Below are positions 1 to 11,389 of a stretch of DNA of 57,803 nucleotides, piece by piece. The stretch is taken from NCBI GenBank assembly GCA_029204225.1, contig CM055103.1, positions 24,496,853-24,554,655 on the forward strand, in the 5' to 3' direction. The stretch is from Diphasiastrum complanatum (Eukaryota; Streptophyta; Lycopodiopsida; Lycopodiales; Lycopodiaceae). Each line of letters starts with the position of its first letter. Within the stretch, counting starts at the first letter, position 1. A model generated the notes under the pieces. It did no database searches. It was not told the origin of the DNA and saw nothing but the letters and a program-made list of their open reading frames with translations. The position numbers were made by a program, and so were the translations under genes.

Positions 1-458
1 TAGTCTGAAGAGGTGGACTGGGTCGAACAATCAGGTTGGGAGGATCCTACTACCACTGTCTAAGTTAATTGTGACTGTAAGGGAATTGAGGCCCTTATGA
101 GTACATGGTCATATTAATGGTTGTAGGCCTAAACACATGGTGGTGGAGTTGGTATGGTCTATCAGTGAGTCATTAGGGAACTAGATGACGTGGCCTAGAT
201 AGGTGCCCAGATAGGCTACAGAGGTTTCCAGTGAGGTGTCACAGTGCACTACTAGTGGTACATGGGCCTTGGAGGGTATAAGTATACCTATTGGGCTCTC
301 ACTAGAGAATGCTTGATTCTATGATTGGTAGCTACATGCTGCTAGTGTGATTCCTCTTTCCATGATTGTGATTGATCCATAGCTTGGGGGCTAGATCCGT
401 ACGATCTAGGTTTGGTTGGGCTGGTTTATCCACCACCCGTTCTCTTGTGATGTTGCTT
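1..458. other. Unassigned flank, no gene seen
   Basis: No protein family is recognisable on either strand. A TATA-like GGTATAAGTATACC near 276 and a mixed-composition leader could be the remains of an LTR promoter, but no second copy or LTR end was found. Inference only. Confidence 0.3.
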
Positions 459-837
459 CATTAGAGGAGTTTTGAGTTCCAAAAAGACCCTTTAAAAATT
501 TGTGCAAGATGTCTTTTTTATTATTAAAATATTATAACACTAATACTTTTGACTTGCCATAACTTTTTAATTGTAGCTCAAAAAGTATGGCATGTAACAT
601 ATCATTGGAAAGCCCTTGTTGAGAGCTTTCCAATGCACCAGACTTTGCTAAATTTGGACTTACCACTAAAAAGTTATACCATTTTTTAGTATGGAATCAA
701 AATGTGGACTCAAAAAGTTACGTTACGTAGATTTCAAATTTGAGTGTTTTGATTGGTCCACGTGTAAGAAAAATTTGAGAAAAAATATAAAAAAAATCTT
801 TACAAAGGGATTTTTTGGATTTAGAACTCCTCTAATG
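459..837. mobile_element. MITE-like foldback element with ~35-bp inverted ends
   Basis: The left end (CATTAGAGGAGTTTTGAG at 459) is matched in inverse by the right end (ending CTCCTCTAATG at 837). The homology continues inward past CCAAAAA and CCCTTT on both sides. The interior also folds back: an ATTGGAAAGC arm at about 603 pairs with GCTTTCCAAT near 630. The unit is about 379 bp, AT-rich and non-coding. This fits a non-autonomous DNA transposon (MITE) at the end of copia relic B. A clean target-site duplication was not resolved, so the superfamily is unknown. Confidence 0.6.
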
Positions 838-2061
838 GAAGTTGAAGTAAAAAGAGCTTGACTACTTGTAGAATAGGAGTGACTGATTTTGTTCAAATTG
901 CCACACCTTCTACTGAAAAACTTTTCTAGATTCGTCAAAAATAGTGCAGTCATGTCTATTGAATTTGACCCTCTGACCTGAATCTGTGATCCGCTAATTG
1001 AGAGCAGGTTTTTGGTCAGATTTGAAATGTGAAGAACATTGGACAAAAACATTACATCACCTTTCTAGAATTTGACTTTCACCCTCAATAGTATGAGTTG
1101 AGTTGTCTCAGGCACCTGAGTCCAAATACTAGGAATCGATATCATGTTGTTCTTCGACTTTGGTCAAGAAGGCAACTTCATCTTCCTTCTGTTGCTAGAT
1201 TGAGTGACTAGTAAAGTAGCATTTGCTTGTTGTTGGAATTGTTGCTTCCTTTCATTGTTGTATTGTAGCGTTCTGCAATCCTTGATAAGGTGATCAGTCC
1301 TCTTACAGTACTTACATAATAGATTCTGTCTTGGCTGGAAGGATGAAGACTATGAAGTTGATGGTGTGTTTGATATAGGTCGTTGCATGTTGCTCTTGTT
1401 GTTAGGATAGTCTGACTGTGTAGACCTCTTGGATCTAAACTTTTGATTTTTCAAATATAGAGCTTGAGGATCCGATCCTGAGCTTGAGGAGGATGCTGAT
1501 CTTCTGATCTCCTCTCGTAGAAGTAGCGATATTACTCTTGATAGAGTGAGGTGCTCCTAGATAGAAATTGCCATTACCCAATTTTTGTAGGCTTCAGGTA
1601 GACTCGATAATAGAGTCATGAGTGCATCAGAATCTTCTATGATTGAGCCAGTTACAGTCACATGCTCCATAAGATTTTTGAACGTGTTGAGATGACTCGA
1701 AACACATTATGCGTCAGACATCCTCAGGGTGAAGAATTTCTTCCTCAAGTGTAACTTAGAATTAGCATCCATGATATCGTAGAGTTACTAAGATGTCCCA
1801 TGCATTCTTAGTAGTATGAGCAACACGTATGTGGCTGATCTGAGTATCCTTGATGTTAAGGGTGATCATGGCAAATGCTTTGCCATCTCTTAGTCTCCAT
1901 TTGGTGATGCTGGCTGCATCACCTTCTGGTTTGAGCTCTGTGTCATCAACGATGTCCCACAGTTCTTTGGCTAGTAGTATAACCTTCATCTTGAATTTCC
2001 AGAGATGGTAGTTATCTCCATTCAGTTTGTCAATGAGAGATGAACTAGATGATGGATCCAT
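838..2061 (-). pseudogene. Copia gag-protease relic (element B)
   Basis: Read on the minus strand, the start at 2061 opens with the N-terminal gag signature of plant copia elements (LIDKLNGDNYHLWKFKMK, UBN2/DUF4219-like). A frame decayed by stops and shifts follows. A retroviral-type zinc knuckle, CKYCKRTDHLIKDC, lies near 1290-1330, and the protease-downstream motif SNVLHISNLTKNLL near 1000-1050. Gag coats the RNA and the protease cleaves the polyprotein; integrase, RT and RNase H are absent. The start lies 131 bp inside the primer-binding site at 2193-2204, so this is the 5' half of an element whose LTR is 2205-3051. The relic ends at the MITE. Element K at 30943-31205 is a relative. Confidence 0.8.
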
Positions 2062-2192
2062 TCTGGTTGAACGAGATCGTTGATAGAAACAACGAAAGTT
2101 AGAATATTGTTGGCTGCGCGTTTGCTAGAGAGACGTCTTGGTAGAAACAAGACTGATAATTCGTAGTAAAAATGCAGATTACTGAAATGCCC

Positions 2193-2204
2193 GCTCTGAT
2201 ACCA
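2193..2204 (-). other. Primer-binding site of element B
   Basis: On the minus strand this reads TGGTATCAGAGC, complementary to the 3' end of initiator Met-tRNA, the usual copia minus-strand primer. It directly abuts the LTR end at 2205, which fixes element orientation. Confidence 0.85.
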
Positions 2205-3051
2205 TGTCGTAAAACGTGGAGATGACTGCAGCGGAAGCTTGAGTGTGGTCGTGTAGGAACGGAAACGCAACAGTTAGCAGCAGAAATATTCAAGATGAAT
2301 CATTCATACAAAATTGCGCAATGAACAATATAGTAGTGAGACTAAAATTGCACTCTAATTAATAACAACAGTGAGTACAATGGCTTGAAGTGATAACTTC
2401 AGCTTGCTGAGCGTGATAACGCTGGCTACAAAAGAACTCTGATTATAATGTTAAAACAACACTTAGATTGCTTGATTCAGCTAGTACTATATATTTACAA
2501 GTGTCTTCAAAAATATCTTACAAGCATTGAATGTTATTTACGCCAGTCTTTGTATATGTACAAAGTGGGTAACCGCCCTTGGGATATTTAGCAGTCCAGC
2601 TGTTTTTAGAGTTGATGATAAGTTGGTGACGTCAAACTGCCACTGTTGGAAAAATCCAAAAATGCAAAGGTGCCTTTGAATAGAGAAAGCATGTAAATCC
2701 CGAAGGTGCGAAAATCCCGAAGGTGTTTTTAACGCGAAGGCAGAGGAGTGCGAGAAATCCGACAGTGCCTTTAAATTGAAATTTGGTCATAGTGTCACAT
2801 TTTTCTTGAAGGTGCAAAGATGCAAAAAATCCAACAATGCCATCAAAATGAAATTTGGTCACAGTGTCGCTTTTTCCCGAAAGTGCAAAAAAATGCAAAA
2901 AAGGTGAAGGTGCATTAAAACAAAAATGTTTTAATAAAAAATGAAGTTTTGAAAAAATGCAAAGGTCCAAAATATGTTGTTGACCTTCGGTTGTTTTCAA
3001 GATGCTCATTACTTGAACGATTTGTTAAGGATGAGCATAAGAAATCTAACA
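2205..3051 (-). mobile_element. Copia LTR (minus orientation)
   Basis: In element orientation it begins TGTTAGATTTC (right end 3051) and ends ...ACGACA beside the primer-binding site, giving 847 bp with TG...CA ends. A purine-rich tract just upstream in element orientation (3052-3070, rich in GGAGAGG) resembles a polypurine tract. This LTR therefore looks like a single LTR joining the 3' end of one element to the 5' end of another. A TATA-like TATATATT lies near 2490. The U3 part (2640-2960) holds loosely repeated modules of about 95 bp built on TTGGTCAYAGTGTC. The far boundary is inferred. Confidence 0.6.
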
Positions 3052-3930
3052 CTATCCTCTCCAAGCTTGAAACAAACACTGCCGTTCTAATTATAAGCAT
3101 TCAATAAATGAGCCCTTTATGCGGAATAGAAAATAACAACTTAACATATAATGACAATGAGCAAGCATCAAGCATTCAAGATTGTACACATTAGGCATGA
3201 GGTGCAAAAGCAGCTATATAATCACAATGATCTTTGAGCGCTATTTGGCATAACACGCAGCACGTTACCACAAGAGAATCTGTCTCTTATGAACTATACT
3301 CATCAACTCATCACATCAGAATTAAGTTTACAACAGAAATTTTGAGCGCTGTTTGTTTCCCAGATCAGCGCATTGGTGCAAGAGAGGTATTCTCTCTTAC
3401 AAGAAACTAGCTACTGCTAGCTACGTCTGTTTACTGCTACTTGCACATCACTGTTGTGCATTGTGCTGTATGTTGCGTTGTTCCCATATTTGAAGAACAT
3501 AGATATTGATTAATCTATTTTGCATGAGAGATGATTAATTTAAACTGTAGTAATCAAAAAAATGTATGATGCTAATTCTAACTGATTGGTTGCAGAGTGC
3601 TTTCCTTCACCGTTTCTGTGTATTTAGCTTGTATGTCCTGGTGCGAAAAAGGGCTAATGTTGCAAATTTGAAAATGTGAAAAATGCGAAGGTCAGCAAAA
3701 ATGTGCTTTAAGTCAAAATTGGCTATGTGTCACATATTTCCAAAAGCCGAAGGTCCGTGGAAATATGTTCTAAGTCATATTTCAGCCATGTGTCAATTTT
3801 TCGGAAAATGCGACAAAAAGGCGAACTGTGCGAAACTTAGTTCAAAATATGCAGACAGTTGAAAAACAAAGCAAGGAACAAAAATGAAAATGCTTTGACA
3901 CTTAGAAAACTTAGGTTTCTTCAGCTCTCT
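3052..3930 (-). mobile_element. LTR-like remnant downstream of element A
   Basis: No coding sequence. At 3690-3860 there are modules related to the TGTCACAT/GAAGGT repeats of the 2640-2960 LTR. At 3232-3412 two related copies of about 65 bp start with GAGCGCT and carry an (A/T)GAGAG stem near a transcript-leader-like stretch. The same leader sequence appears in inverse orientation at about 4625-4710. It is probably the 3' LTR of element A; exact ends are not resolved. Confidence 0.45.
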
Positions 3931-3934
3931 CTCA

Positions 3935-4385
3935 AAGCGGGTATTTTTGTGATTCCCAAGCTTGCCCTTTGTCTTTCAGACATTGCCTTGTCCAAAGGCT
4001 TTGTAAGAATATCAGCTACCATATGTTAGTCGGTACGAACAACATCTTCAGCTTGTCTTTCTCAACAAGATCCCTGATCAAGTGATATTTGATTGAAATG
4101 TGCTTCATTCTTGAATGAAACACATGATCCTTCATCAGATGTATAGTTGAGATGTTATCCATGTACATGATCAGTGGCCCGTGAGTGCTCTCTCTCCCAG
4201 TCCATCTAGGTACTGTCTGAGCCATGTTAGTTCGTTGGCCATCTTGGCGGTAGTGACGTATTCTACTTAACAGGATGATTGCGATGTGATAGTCTACTTC
4301 TTACTCACCCATAGAATGGCGACATCTGCTACTATAGTGCAGCCTCTTGAAACACTTATACAATTGTCTTTCAATGATGCCCAGC
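3935..4385 (-). pseudogene. Copia RNase H C-terminal relic (element A)
   Basis: Minus-strand reading gives the end of copia RNase H: WVSKK, then YMDNISTIHLMKD, SRMKHISIKYHLIRDLVEK, and finally ADILTKPLDKAMSERQR, the canonical C-terminus. RNase H removes the RNA template during cDNA synthesis. At least two stops and one frameshift (an extra GA pair near 4190) break it. Upstream pol is missing: the frame stops abruptly at about 4385 where plus-strand LTR H begins. A purine-rich run follows the last codons near 3947-3962 and could be the polypurine tract. Confidence 0.8.
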
Positions 4386-4992
4386 TAGCATCTTAAAAAA
4401 GTGACACTTTCCCTTAAAGTCACGAAAGTGTCTTTTGGCAAAATGCAAAGGTCTGCAGCGTGAAGGCATGGTGTAACAGGTAGAAGGCGGCTAATGAATG
4501 GAGGACAATGACGAAAAATTAGAATTAAGAAAAACGGTGGAGAATGGAAAAAGATCATGTAAAGGATCAATGGAGGATACATACAGAGATATACAGTCAT
4601 ACAGAATAGATAGAACTATAAGTTTTGATATAGCGATCAGCAGTAGCTAGTCGCATTACTCGTGAGAGAGAACACCTCTCTTACGCCAGCGCGCTGATCT
4701 AGGAAACAGACAACACTCAAAAATATTATTTGTATATTTAGTTCTAATAATAGAAGCAAATTCTGCACTACTATGTTCTGTAATGTGCATGATCTGCAAT
4801 ATTGGAATGCATTCTAGCAATATTTATCTTTCTGTTGTTGTTTTATTCAACATTATCTGCTGTGTACAAGTTTAATTCTACATCAAATTTGCAGTAGCGA
4901 TCTGGGGCTTGGAAGAGAATCAATCAGTAGCAATAACTACTCCTGCCAAGTCGACTCTATCCGGCCTTCATCCCCGGGATTATTCCCATTAG
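4386..4992 (+). mobile_element. Copia LTR remnant (element H, plus)
   Basis: It lies immediately 5' of a plus-strand primer-binding site. Its leader at about 4625-4710 is inverse to the leader in the 3052-3930 remnant (shared GCAGTAGCTAG and ACCTCTCTT). Its left part keeps the GTGACAC/GCAAAGGT modules seen in the neighbouring LTRs. The left end abuts RNase H relic A without a TG terminus, so the LTR is probably truncated. Confidence 0.5.
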
Positions 4993-5004
4993 TGGTATCA
5001 GAGC
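4993..5004 (+). other. Primer-binding site (element H)
   Basis: Exact TGGTATCAGAGC. A decayed second copy (TGGTATTAGAGT) sits at about 5033. No gag follows, so H is a 5' fragment only. Confidence 0.7.
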
Positions 5005-6993
5005 GTTTTGATGTTGTGGGATTTTCCATCAGTGGTATTAGAGTGTTCAGACGTTTTCGGAATTCCATCAGTTTGTAGGGTCGTGAGTTGCAACTTGGTG
5101 GGAGAGCATGTGCTTGTTTTGTGTATTTGTAGGGCCTTGGGTTGCAGCTCGTTTTGCAGAGTGTGTGCCTGTGTTGTTTGCCTTGCAGGGCCGTGGATTG
5201 CAGCTCATTTTGTAGGTGGTGTAGCTACCCAACAGGTGTGGAGGAACAACAGTTTTTCAGAGTGTAGAAGCAGACTGAATAAGTGCATTGGAGCCCATGT
5301 GTTGCAGACTAAAATATGAGGATAGATCTAGATATGGATAATGTGTTGTATGGATCTGATCATTGAAGAATGTTGCATTAGGTATGGAGTAAATATGTGC
5401 ATGTCTTCAAGTAGCAATGGGGCCAAATGTTCACAGATTCTTTGCTTTAGAGTCTGCTTACATCTTTTGTTTCTTACTCAGTTTACAGGTCTACTTGTTA
5501 CCAGGCTTCTTGGGCATTTCTTGAATATTAATGTTCCAGATTCGTTGCCCAAATTAGGCAAAAAAGTTTTAATATTCATTGGAGTATGATCTTGCCTGTC
5601 AGAGGACACTCAAGGAGGTCACTCTTGAATCATATCTACATGCATTCAAATCAAACATGCAATTGAACAAACAATGAATCCTACTTCTAATTATTGCAAA
5701 ATCGAAATGAGCAGATCCTAAAAACTAAAACTAAGCTAACATGCATTCCACCAAAATGCAAGAACAAGAAACTAAAAGTAAACAACATTTTGAGAGGCAA
5801 CAATCAAGAAATGCACATATTCTTGGACTGCTAAGAACATCAAGGAATAGGTTGTCATAATGATTTGCAAGAATTAAACCACAAACCCAGCCAAGATGAT
5901 TTACCACAATGTTGATTACTACATTAATCCACAAAAACAATAAATCTAATCCACAACTAGTTCCACAAATGCAAGAAAACTAATCCACCACTAAATCCAC
6001 AACCACATACAAAGGGATGGAAGGGCAAGATTATTAATGCATCACTCAAGAAAACAAGAATGATCAAGGAGCTCAAGGATGCACCAAAATCGTGGAGGCT
6101 ATTCTCATTAGGAGATGGAGTAGATGCATATACAAAAAGCTCCCTTCTACAAAGGGGGATCATCTTAAATAAGCAAGAGAGCTCCATAGGTGACATCCTA
6201 GTGGCATTTCCACATTACACGAATCACAAGTGGAATTATCCTCTCCAGTAGAGGTCACCATCAAAAGGCGACTCACTCTACTTTTCTAAAGGGGTCTACT
6301 TACATTTATTACAAATGCCTAGAAATACTAGTTCCTACATGGTCATTCCATCTTTTGGGATTCACCATGAGGCTCACACAATTTTTATCTGTATGAGAGC
6401 CAAGTATGAGAGCCAAGAAGTACTAGTTAAGTGTGACAGATACCCAAGAGCACCCCTCACCTTAGACCGAGGAGGTCTACGAAGAAGAAGGGATGAACGA
6501 AGAAGGGATTAGGGTTTTGGGTGTATATAATGGACAAAATCCCTATCTTTGAAACTAAGATGTTTTTATTGACTAGCTAAGAACATATATTGTCTAAAAT
6601 TATCATGGCATCATCACAGGGAGGTATGACAACACATATCTAGGTGAGAGAAACAAACCTCCTCTTAGCGAATTTATGCAGACAATGTTTGAACACATTC
6701 GGGTTATAGGATAAATATGACCAATACTGCTTTAGACCCTACTACATTTACTTGACATTTTAGGGCTCTTTTCAAACCTCTTGAAATATGTTTTGTTTTG
6801 CGATTCTTTCCAAGAGTATTGTATGAACTTTTCTGCCTTGTTGTACCTTATTAGTTTACAAATAAAGGTTTCAAAAGGTTTGGTCTTGACTTGTCAAGAA
6901 AAACTATGTGAGATTTTGTAATCTCTCTCTTGGTATTCTTGGGATGTAAATCCAACTATCCCTTGGCCTTAAATCATGGAAAAGAGAATTTGT
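5005..6993. other. Gene-poor stretch after element H
   Basis: Several short open frames occur (for example plus 5008-5319 and plus 6060-6251), but none shows a family motif, paired codons with neighbours or splice structure that I can support. A TATA-like GTATATAATGG lies near 6521. I see no convincing gene. Confidence 0.35.
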
Positions 6994-8010
6994 TTGGGGT
7001 TTTTTTTGCAAAATTTTAAGATTTTTTGGGAATAAATCCTCACAGACTAGTATGTGCTTGTATCTAAGTCAGATTCACCTGCTCACCAAGCTGCAAGAGT
7101 TACTTCCCAAGGAAACTAAAAAACTCTTGAAAAAAGTGCATTTTTTTGGGGTTTTTTTGCAAAATTTTAAGATTTTCTAGGAACAAACCCTTGCAAATAG
7201 ATATGCACTTGTATCTAAGTCAGATTCACCTGCTCACCAAGCTGCAAGAGTTACTTCCCTAGGAAACTCAAAAAATCTTGAAAAAAGTGCATTGTTTTGG
7301 GGTTTTTTTTGCAAAATTTTAGGATTTTCTGGGAATGAACCCTTGCAGACTGGTACTTGTATTTGAGTCAGATTCACCTGTTCACTAAGCTACGAGAGTT
7401 ACTTCCCAATGAAACTAAAAAAAACTTTAAAAAAGTGCATTTTTTGGGGTTTTTTTTGCAAAATTTTAAGATTTTCTGCGAATGAACCCTCGCAGACTGG
7501 TATGAACTTGTATTTGAGTCAGACTGATATGCACTTTGTATCTGAGTCAGATTCCCCTGCTCACCATGCTGCAAGAGTTACTTACCAAGGAAACTCAAAA
7601 AATCTTGAAAAAAGTGTATTTTTTGGGGGTTTTTTTGTAAAATTTTAAGAGTGTTTGGGAATGAACCCTCGCAGACTGGTATGCACTTGTATCTGAGTCA
7701 GATTCATTTGCTCACAAAGTTGTGAGAGTTACTTCCCTAGGAAACTCAAAAAATCTTGAAAAACATGCATTTTTTTTGGGGGTTTTTTGGGTCAAATTTT
7801 GAGATTTTCTGGGAACTAATCTTTGCAGGCTGGTATGTGCTTGTATCTAAGTCACATCCACCTGCTTACCATGCTGTGAGAGTTACTTCCTAGGGAAACT
7901 CAAAAATTTGCTGTCTGAGAAGGTTCTAGGCCACTTTTTGCTCTTGGGAACCTTCACAAGGGCATTTTTTTTGGGATCTAACTCTTGCAGACTTCTCTGT
8001 GTCCTTGTCT
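6994..8010. repeat. Tandem array, ~150-bp unit, 6-7 copies
   Basis: Each unit starts with GGGGTTTTTTTTGCAAAATT and continues through GATTTTCTGGGAA, GCAGACTGGTATG, CTTGTATCTRAGTCAGATTC and GAGTTACTTCC. Unit starts are at about 6994, 7148, 7299, 7446, 7625 and 7778, with a degenerate unit near 7960. Spacing is 147-154 bp except one 179-bp unit that contains an internal duplication of the TTTGAGTCAG segment near 7512-7550. A still weaker copy may continue to 8160. This is a minisatellite-type array with no coding role seen. Confidence 0.85.
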
Positions 8011-8201
8011 CAGTGAGATGGAACTTCAGCGAGCTCTGCAAAGGTTAGTTTTGAGTTTTGAAAAAAAAAAAGATTTTTACAAAGGATTTTTGAATTTTTA
8101 TGGGTTTTTTTTTTTTAGTTTTTTCAAAATCTATTGGGAAGTGACCTTTACAAGCTCCTATGCAGGTCTGGGACAGTACCCTGGAGCTACTGCCAGTCAT
8201 G

Positions 8202-8749
<548 letters not shown>

Positions 8750-9637
8750 AACAAGGAGCAACCTCTCACTTCGTTACATCGAGACAAATAATGTCTCACT
8801 TCCAAAGTACAGATCCATTCAAATACATAGTTCTTGGAAGTGGATCAAGACATCAAGTGAACGGCACTGGTTCGCTATGGCTCAACACAAATGGCAAAGA
8901 CCGATGACTGGATGATGTTCTATTCGTGCCGACACTGCATCAAGACTTGCTATTTATTGCAAGAATAGCAGACGCTGGGATGCATATGACGTTTTTAAAT
9001 GAAACATGCAATGTTGTTGATGCCAGCACCAACACACTTGTCATGCAAGAAAGACGAAAAGACAACTTATACCATTTGAGGGTACGCCTGCAGACAGATC
9101 AAGCACACCAAGCTCATGAATCTACAGATGTTCTATGACACAAAAGACTATGCCACATGAATTCAATGACATTGTATCAGGCAAGCCAGCATGGAACTAT
9201 CACAAGAGTGAGCATCACAAATGCCACGAATTTGACAACCTGTCATGCGTGCATGAAAGGGAAGATGTCTCGAACTCCCTTCACGAGAGACTCCTACAGA
9301 ACAACAAAGATTCTGGAGCTGCTGCATTCGGACATCCGTGGACCCTTCGATGTGATCTCAATAGGAGGCTCGAAGTACTACATCACCTTCATTGACGACT
9401 ACACCAAGTATTCCAGAGTCTAATTTATACACAACAAATCAGATGCACTCGACAAGTTCACAGAATACATGAATTGGACAGAAAGATGCATAAGACATAA
9501 AGTGAAGCAGATCAGGACTGATTATGGTGGAGAATACATCTCAAACCGCTTCACCGACTTCTACACAGATTGAGGAATCCTTCACAAAAGGATTGCATCC
9601 TATAGTCACAACACAACAGTGTTGCTGAAAGAAAGAA
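8750..9637 (+). pseudogene. Copia protease-integrase relic (element G)
   Basis: The sequence enters inside the protease region, where the Asp-Ser-Gly site has already been lost, and is collinear with element C at 14515-15138: SRQIMSHF, VLGSGSRHQVNG, VLFVPTLHQDLLFIARIADA. The integrase zinc-binding region (HMNSM...CHACMKGK) follows, then the start of the catalytic core with LELLHSDIRGPF, FIDDYTKY and IRTDYGGEYIS. The integrase inserts element cDNA. Stops at about 9137, 9421 and 9572 and several frame changes show it is dead. It ends inside the core (AERKN region) exactly where LTR I begins at 9638. G and C belong to one family. Confidence 0.85.
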
Positions 9638-10284
9638 TGTGAGAGATTTCAACTAGTTTGATCAATAATTTGTCAAATGCTACATTTGTTTATTTGGCAA
9701 TTGAGGCCAATTTTGTATTAGACTTAGACATTTATTTTTTATAGTCACATTAGCCTAAATGCATTTGAATTACTCATTTTAGAGCTGGAGGAAAAGCTAG
9801 AAAGTTGAGTTATTAGTAGATTTAAATTTGAATAAGGTTCATGGAACCTAGTCAGTCTATCTTAGGGTTTTATCATTTTGGAGCGAAACCAAACTTTTGA
9901 ATATTCATGGATCTGTTATATATAACTGTACACACATGAGAGAAGGCTGATCTTCTACCTCTCTTACCTCATTCATGCTTATACATGGTTCTCTTGGATT
10001 CTACTATCCATTGGTGCACTCTACTTGTGATATCTTGCAATTTTATTTGTAGAATGATTGTTATTGCTATTTTCGGATCCACATGTATGAAATACAGTAG
10101 GATACTATTTATGTATGAACAATAGCTTCTATTTATATTCTGATTCATTGATCAAGTTCTATTAAGTTTGCATTCTATTTTGTGTGTAGATGCTAATTTT
10201 TCTACATTGGCAAGATTGGTGAATTGCTTGTTTTTATAACCAAAGATGATGGTTTGGATCTGAATTGATCCCAAATATTTCACA
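9638..10284 (+). mobile_element. 5' LTR of copia element I
   Basis: It begins TGTGAGAGATTTC and ends AAATATTTCACA, so the ends form the inverted pair TGTGA/TCACA. It is 647 bp and is followed at once by TGGTATCAGAGC. A TATA-like TTATATATAAC lies near 9920. It sits inside the integrase of relic G; the preceding AAGAA (9633-9637) would be the target duplication, but a 3' copy was not found because the rest of element I is missing. Confidence 0.75.
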
Positions 10285-10296
10285 TGGTATCAGAGC
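10285..10296 (+). other. Primer-binding site (element I)
   Basis: Exact TGGTATCAGAGC abutting the LTR. About 150 bp of leader follow, without gag, before minus-strand RT fragment J. Confidence 0.85.
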
Positions 10297-10449
10297 TTGT
10301 GTTTCAGGTTATGAAGAAGACATTCACATCCATCAATGATTTGGAGAAGATATCAATGCTAGAGCATGCTAGCTAGGATTCTACACCAAAATCGAGTTTC
10401 TTGCATATGTAGATTGGATCTTTTGTAGATCTAAACTCTATTTAGGGTT

Positions 10450-10895
10450 ATAATCTTGATCAATTCTGATTTCTAAATTCACATACTGGATTTTGCTGAT
10501 TCTTGGAAATCAGCCATCTGAAAATCATCAATGATTTTTTGAATGTATCTTTATTGGTGTAGATACAATCTATCACCTTCAAGATTTCTATCAATCTACA
10601 AGCCCATGTAGCATTTTGCTTCTCCTGGGTCTGATATTTCAAAGTGCCTTGAAATATCCTCTTTCACCTGTGCAATCAGTGTGTCACTCTTTGATAGAAT
10701 TAGTGTGTCGTCAACATAGACACCAATAATGATTACTTCACTATCTACGATCTTTACATAGACGTTGTAATCTACCATCAAAGGCTGGAAGCCTAAGGAT
10801 CTAAATGTGTGATCCTTCTTCTTGTACCACTGCCTGGGGGACTGTTTCAGTCCATAGATACTTCTGTGCATTTTGTAGGCATAGTCAACAAACGA
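10450..10895 (-). pseudogene. Copia reverse transcriptase fragment (element J)
   Basis: Minus-strand frame from about 10871 contains SIYGLKQSPRQWYKK and GVYVDDTLILSK, that is the catalytic YVDD box of reverse transcriptase, then ISRHFEISDPGEAKCYMGL. Beyond two stops it continues with LHQ.RYIQKIIDDFQMAD toward 10450. RT copies the element RNA. Only the palm/thumb segment survives. It lies antisense to the leader of element I, so the two were joined by deletion or insertion. Confidence 0.85.
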
Positions 10896-11389
10896 CTTAC
10901 AAGTAAAACCTGGTGGTCGGCTTTGGTCTCTGTTATCTTGGTCTTCGTATGTGGACTACAAGTGTTGACTTGTGGTTTCCTTCAGTTTGGTTTTAATTCA
11001 TTGCCTTGAACATTAAAATCATTTGAAGGCCGTATGTGAGGCTCCTTCTATAGCCTTTGGTCTTTGTTAGTTGACCGTAAGTGGGTACTTGCGGTTTCCT
11101 TTGGTTTGCCTTGGTTTCGTAAAGAACCATATGATTTGCTTTGCAGTGGCCTTTGTTGCCTTCATTGAAACCATTGGTAGTGTGGTTGTGGTTGTTTACA
11201 ATTTTTGTCTGTGTGCAGTATTGGTGTATTTTTGCAGGTAAGGCCTGTTGGCCCTTTACGTGTATTTTTGCAGGTTTTGGATCATAAGCTAGCAATTCTT
11301 TGTGGGTAGAAACTTCATATTTCTTCAGCTTCAAAGTTTATAAGAGGTATAGGAGGATTTCAACTCAATAGTTCAGCTAGGTACCATAG
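10896..11389. other. Spacer with short internal repeats
   Basis: T/G-rich sequence in which a CTTG(T/C)GGTTTCCTT...GGTTTG motif occurs near 10970 and 11085, and GTATTTTTGCAGGT occurs near 11228 and 11261. No gene is recognised. Confidence 0.35.

Noticed and set aside
5008-5319. 103-codon Cys/Val-rich plus frame after primer-binding site H
   Set aside because: Not gag: no UBN2 motif, no zinc knuckle, and no continuation; composition looks random.
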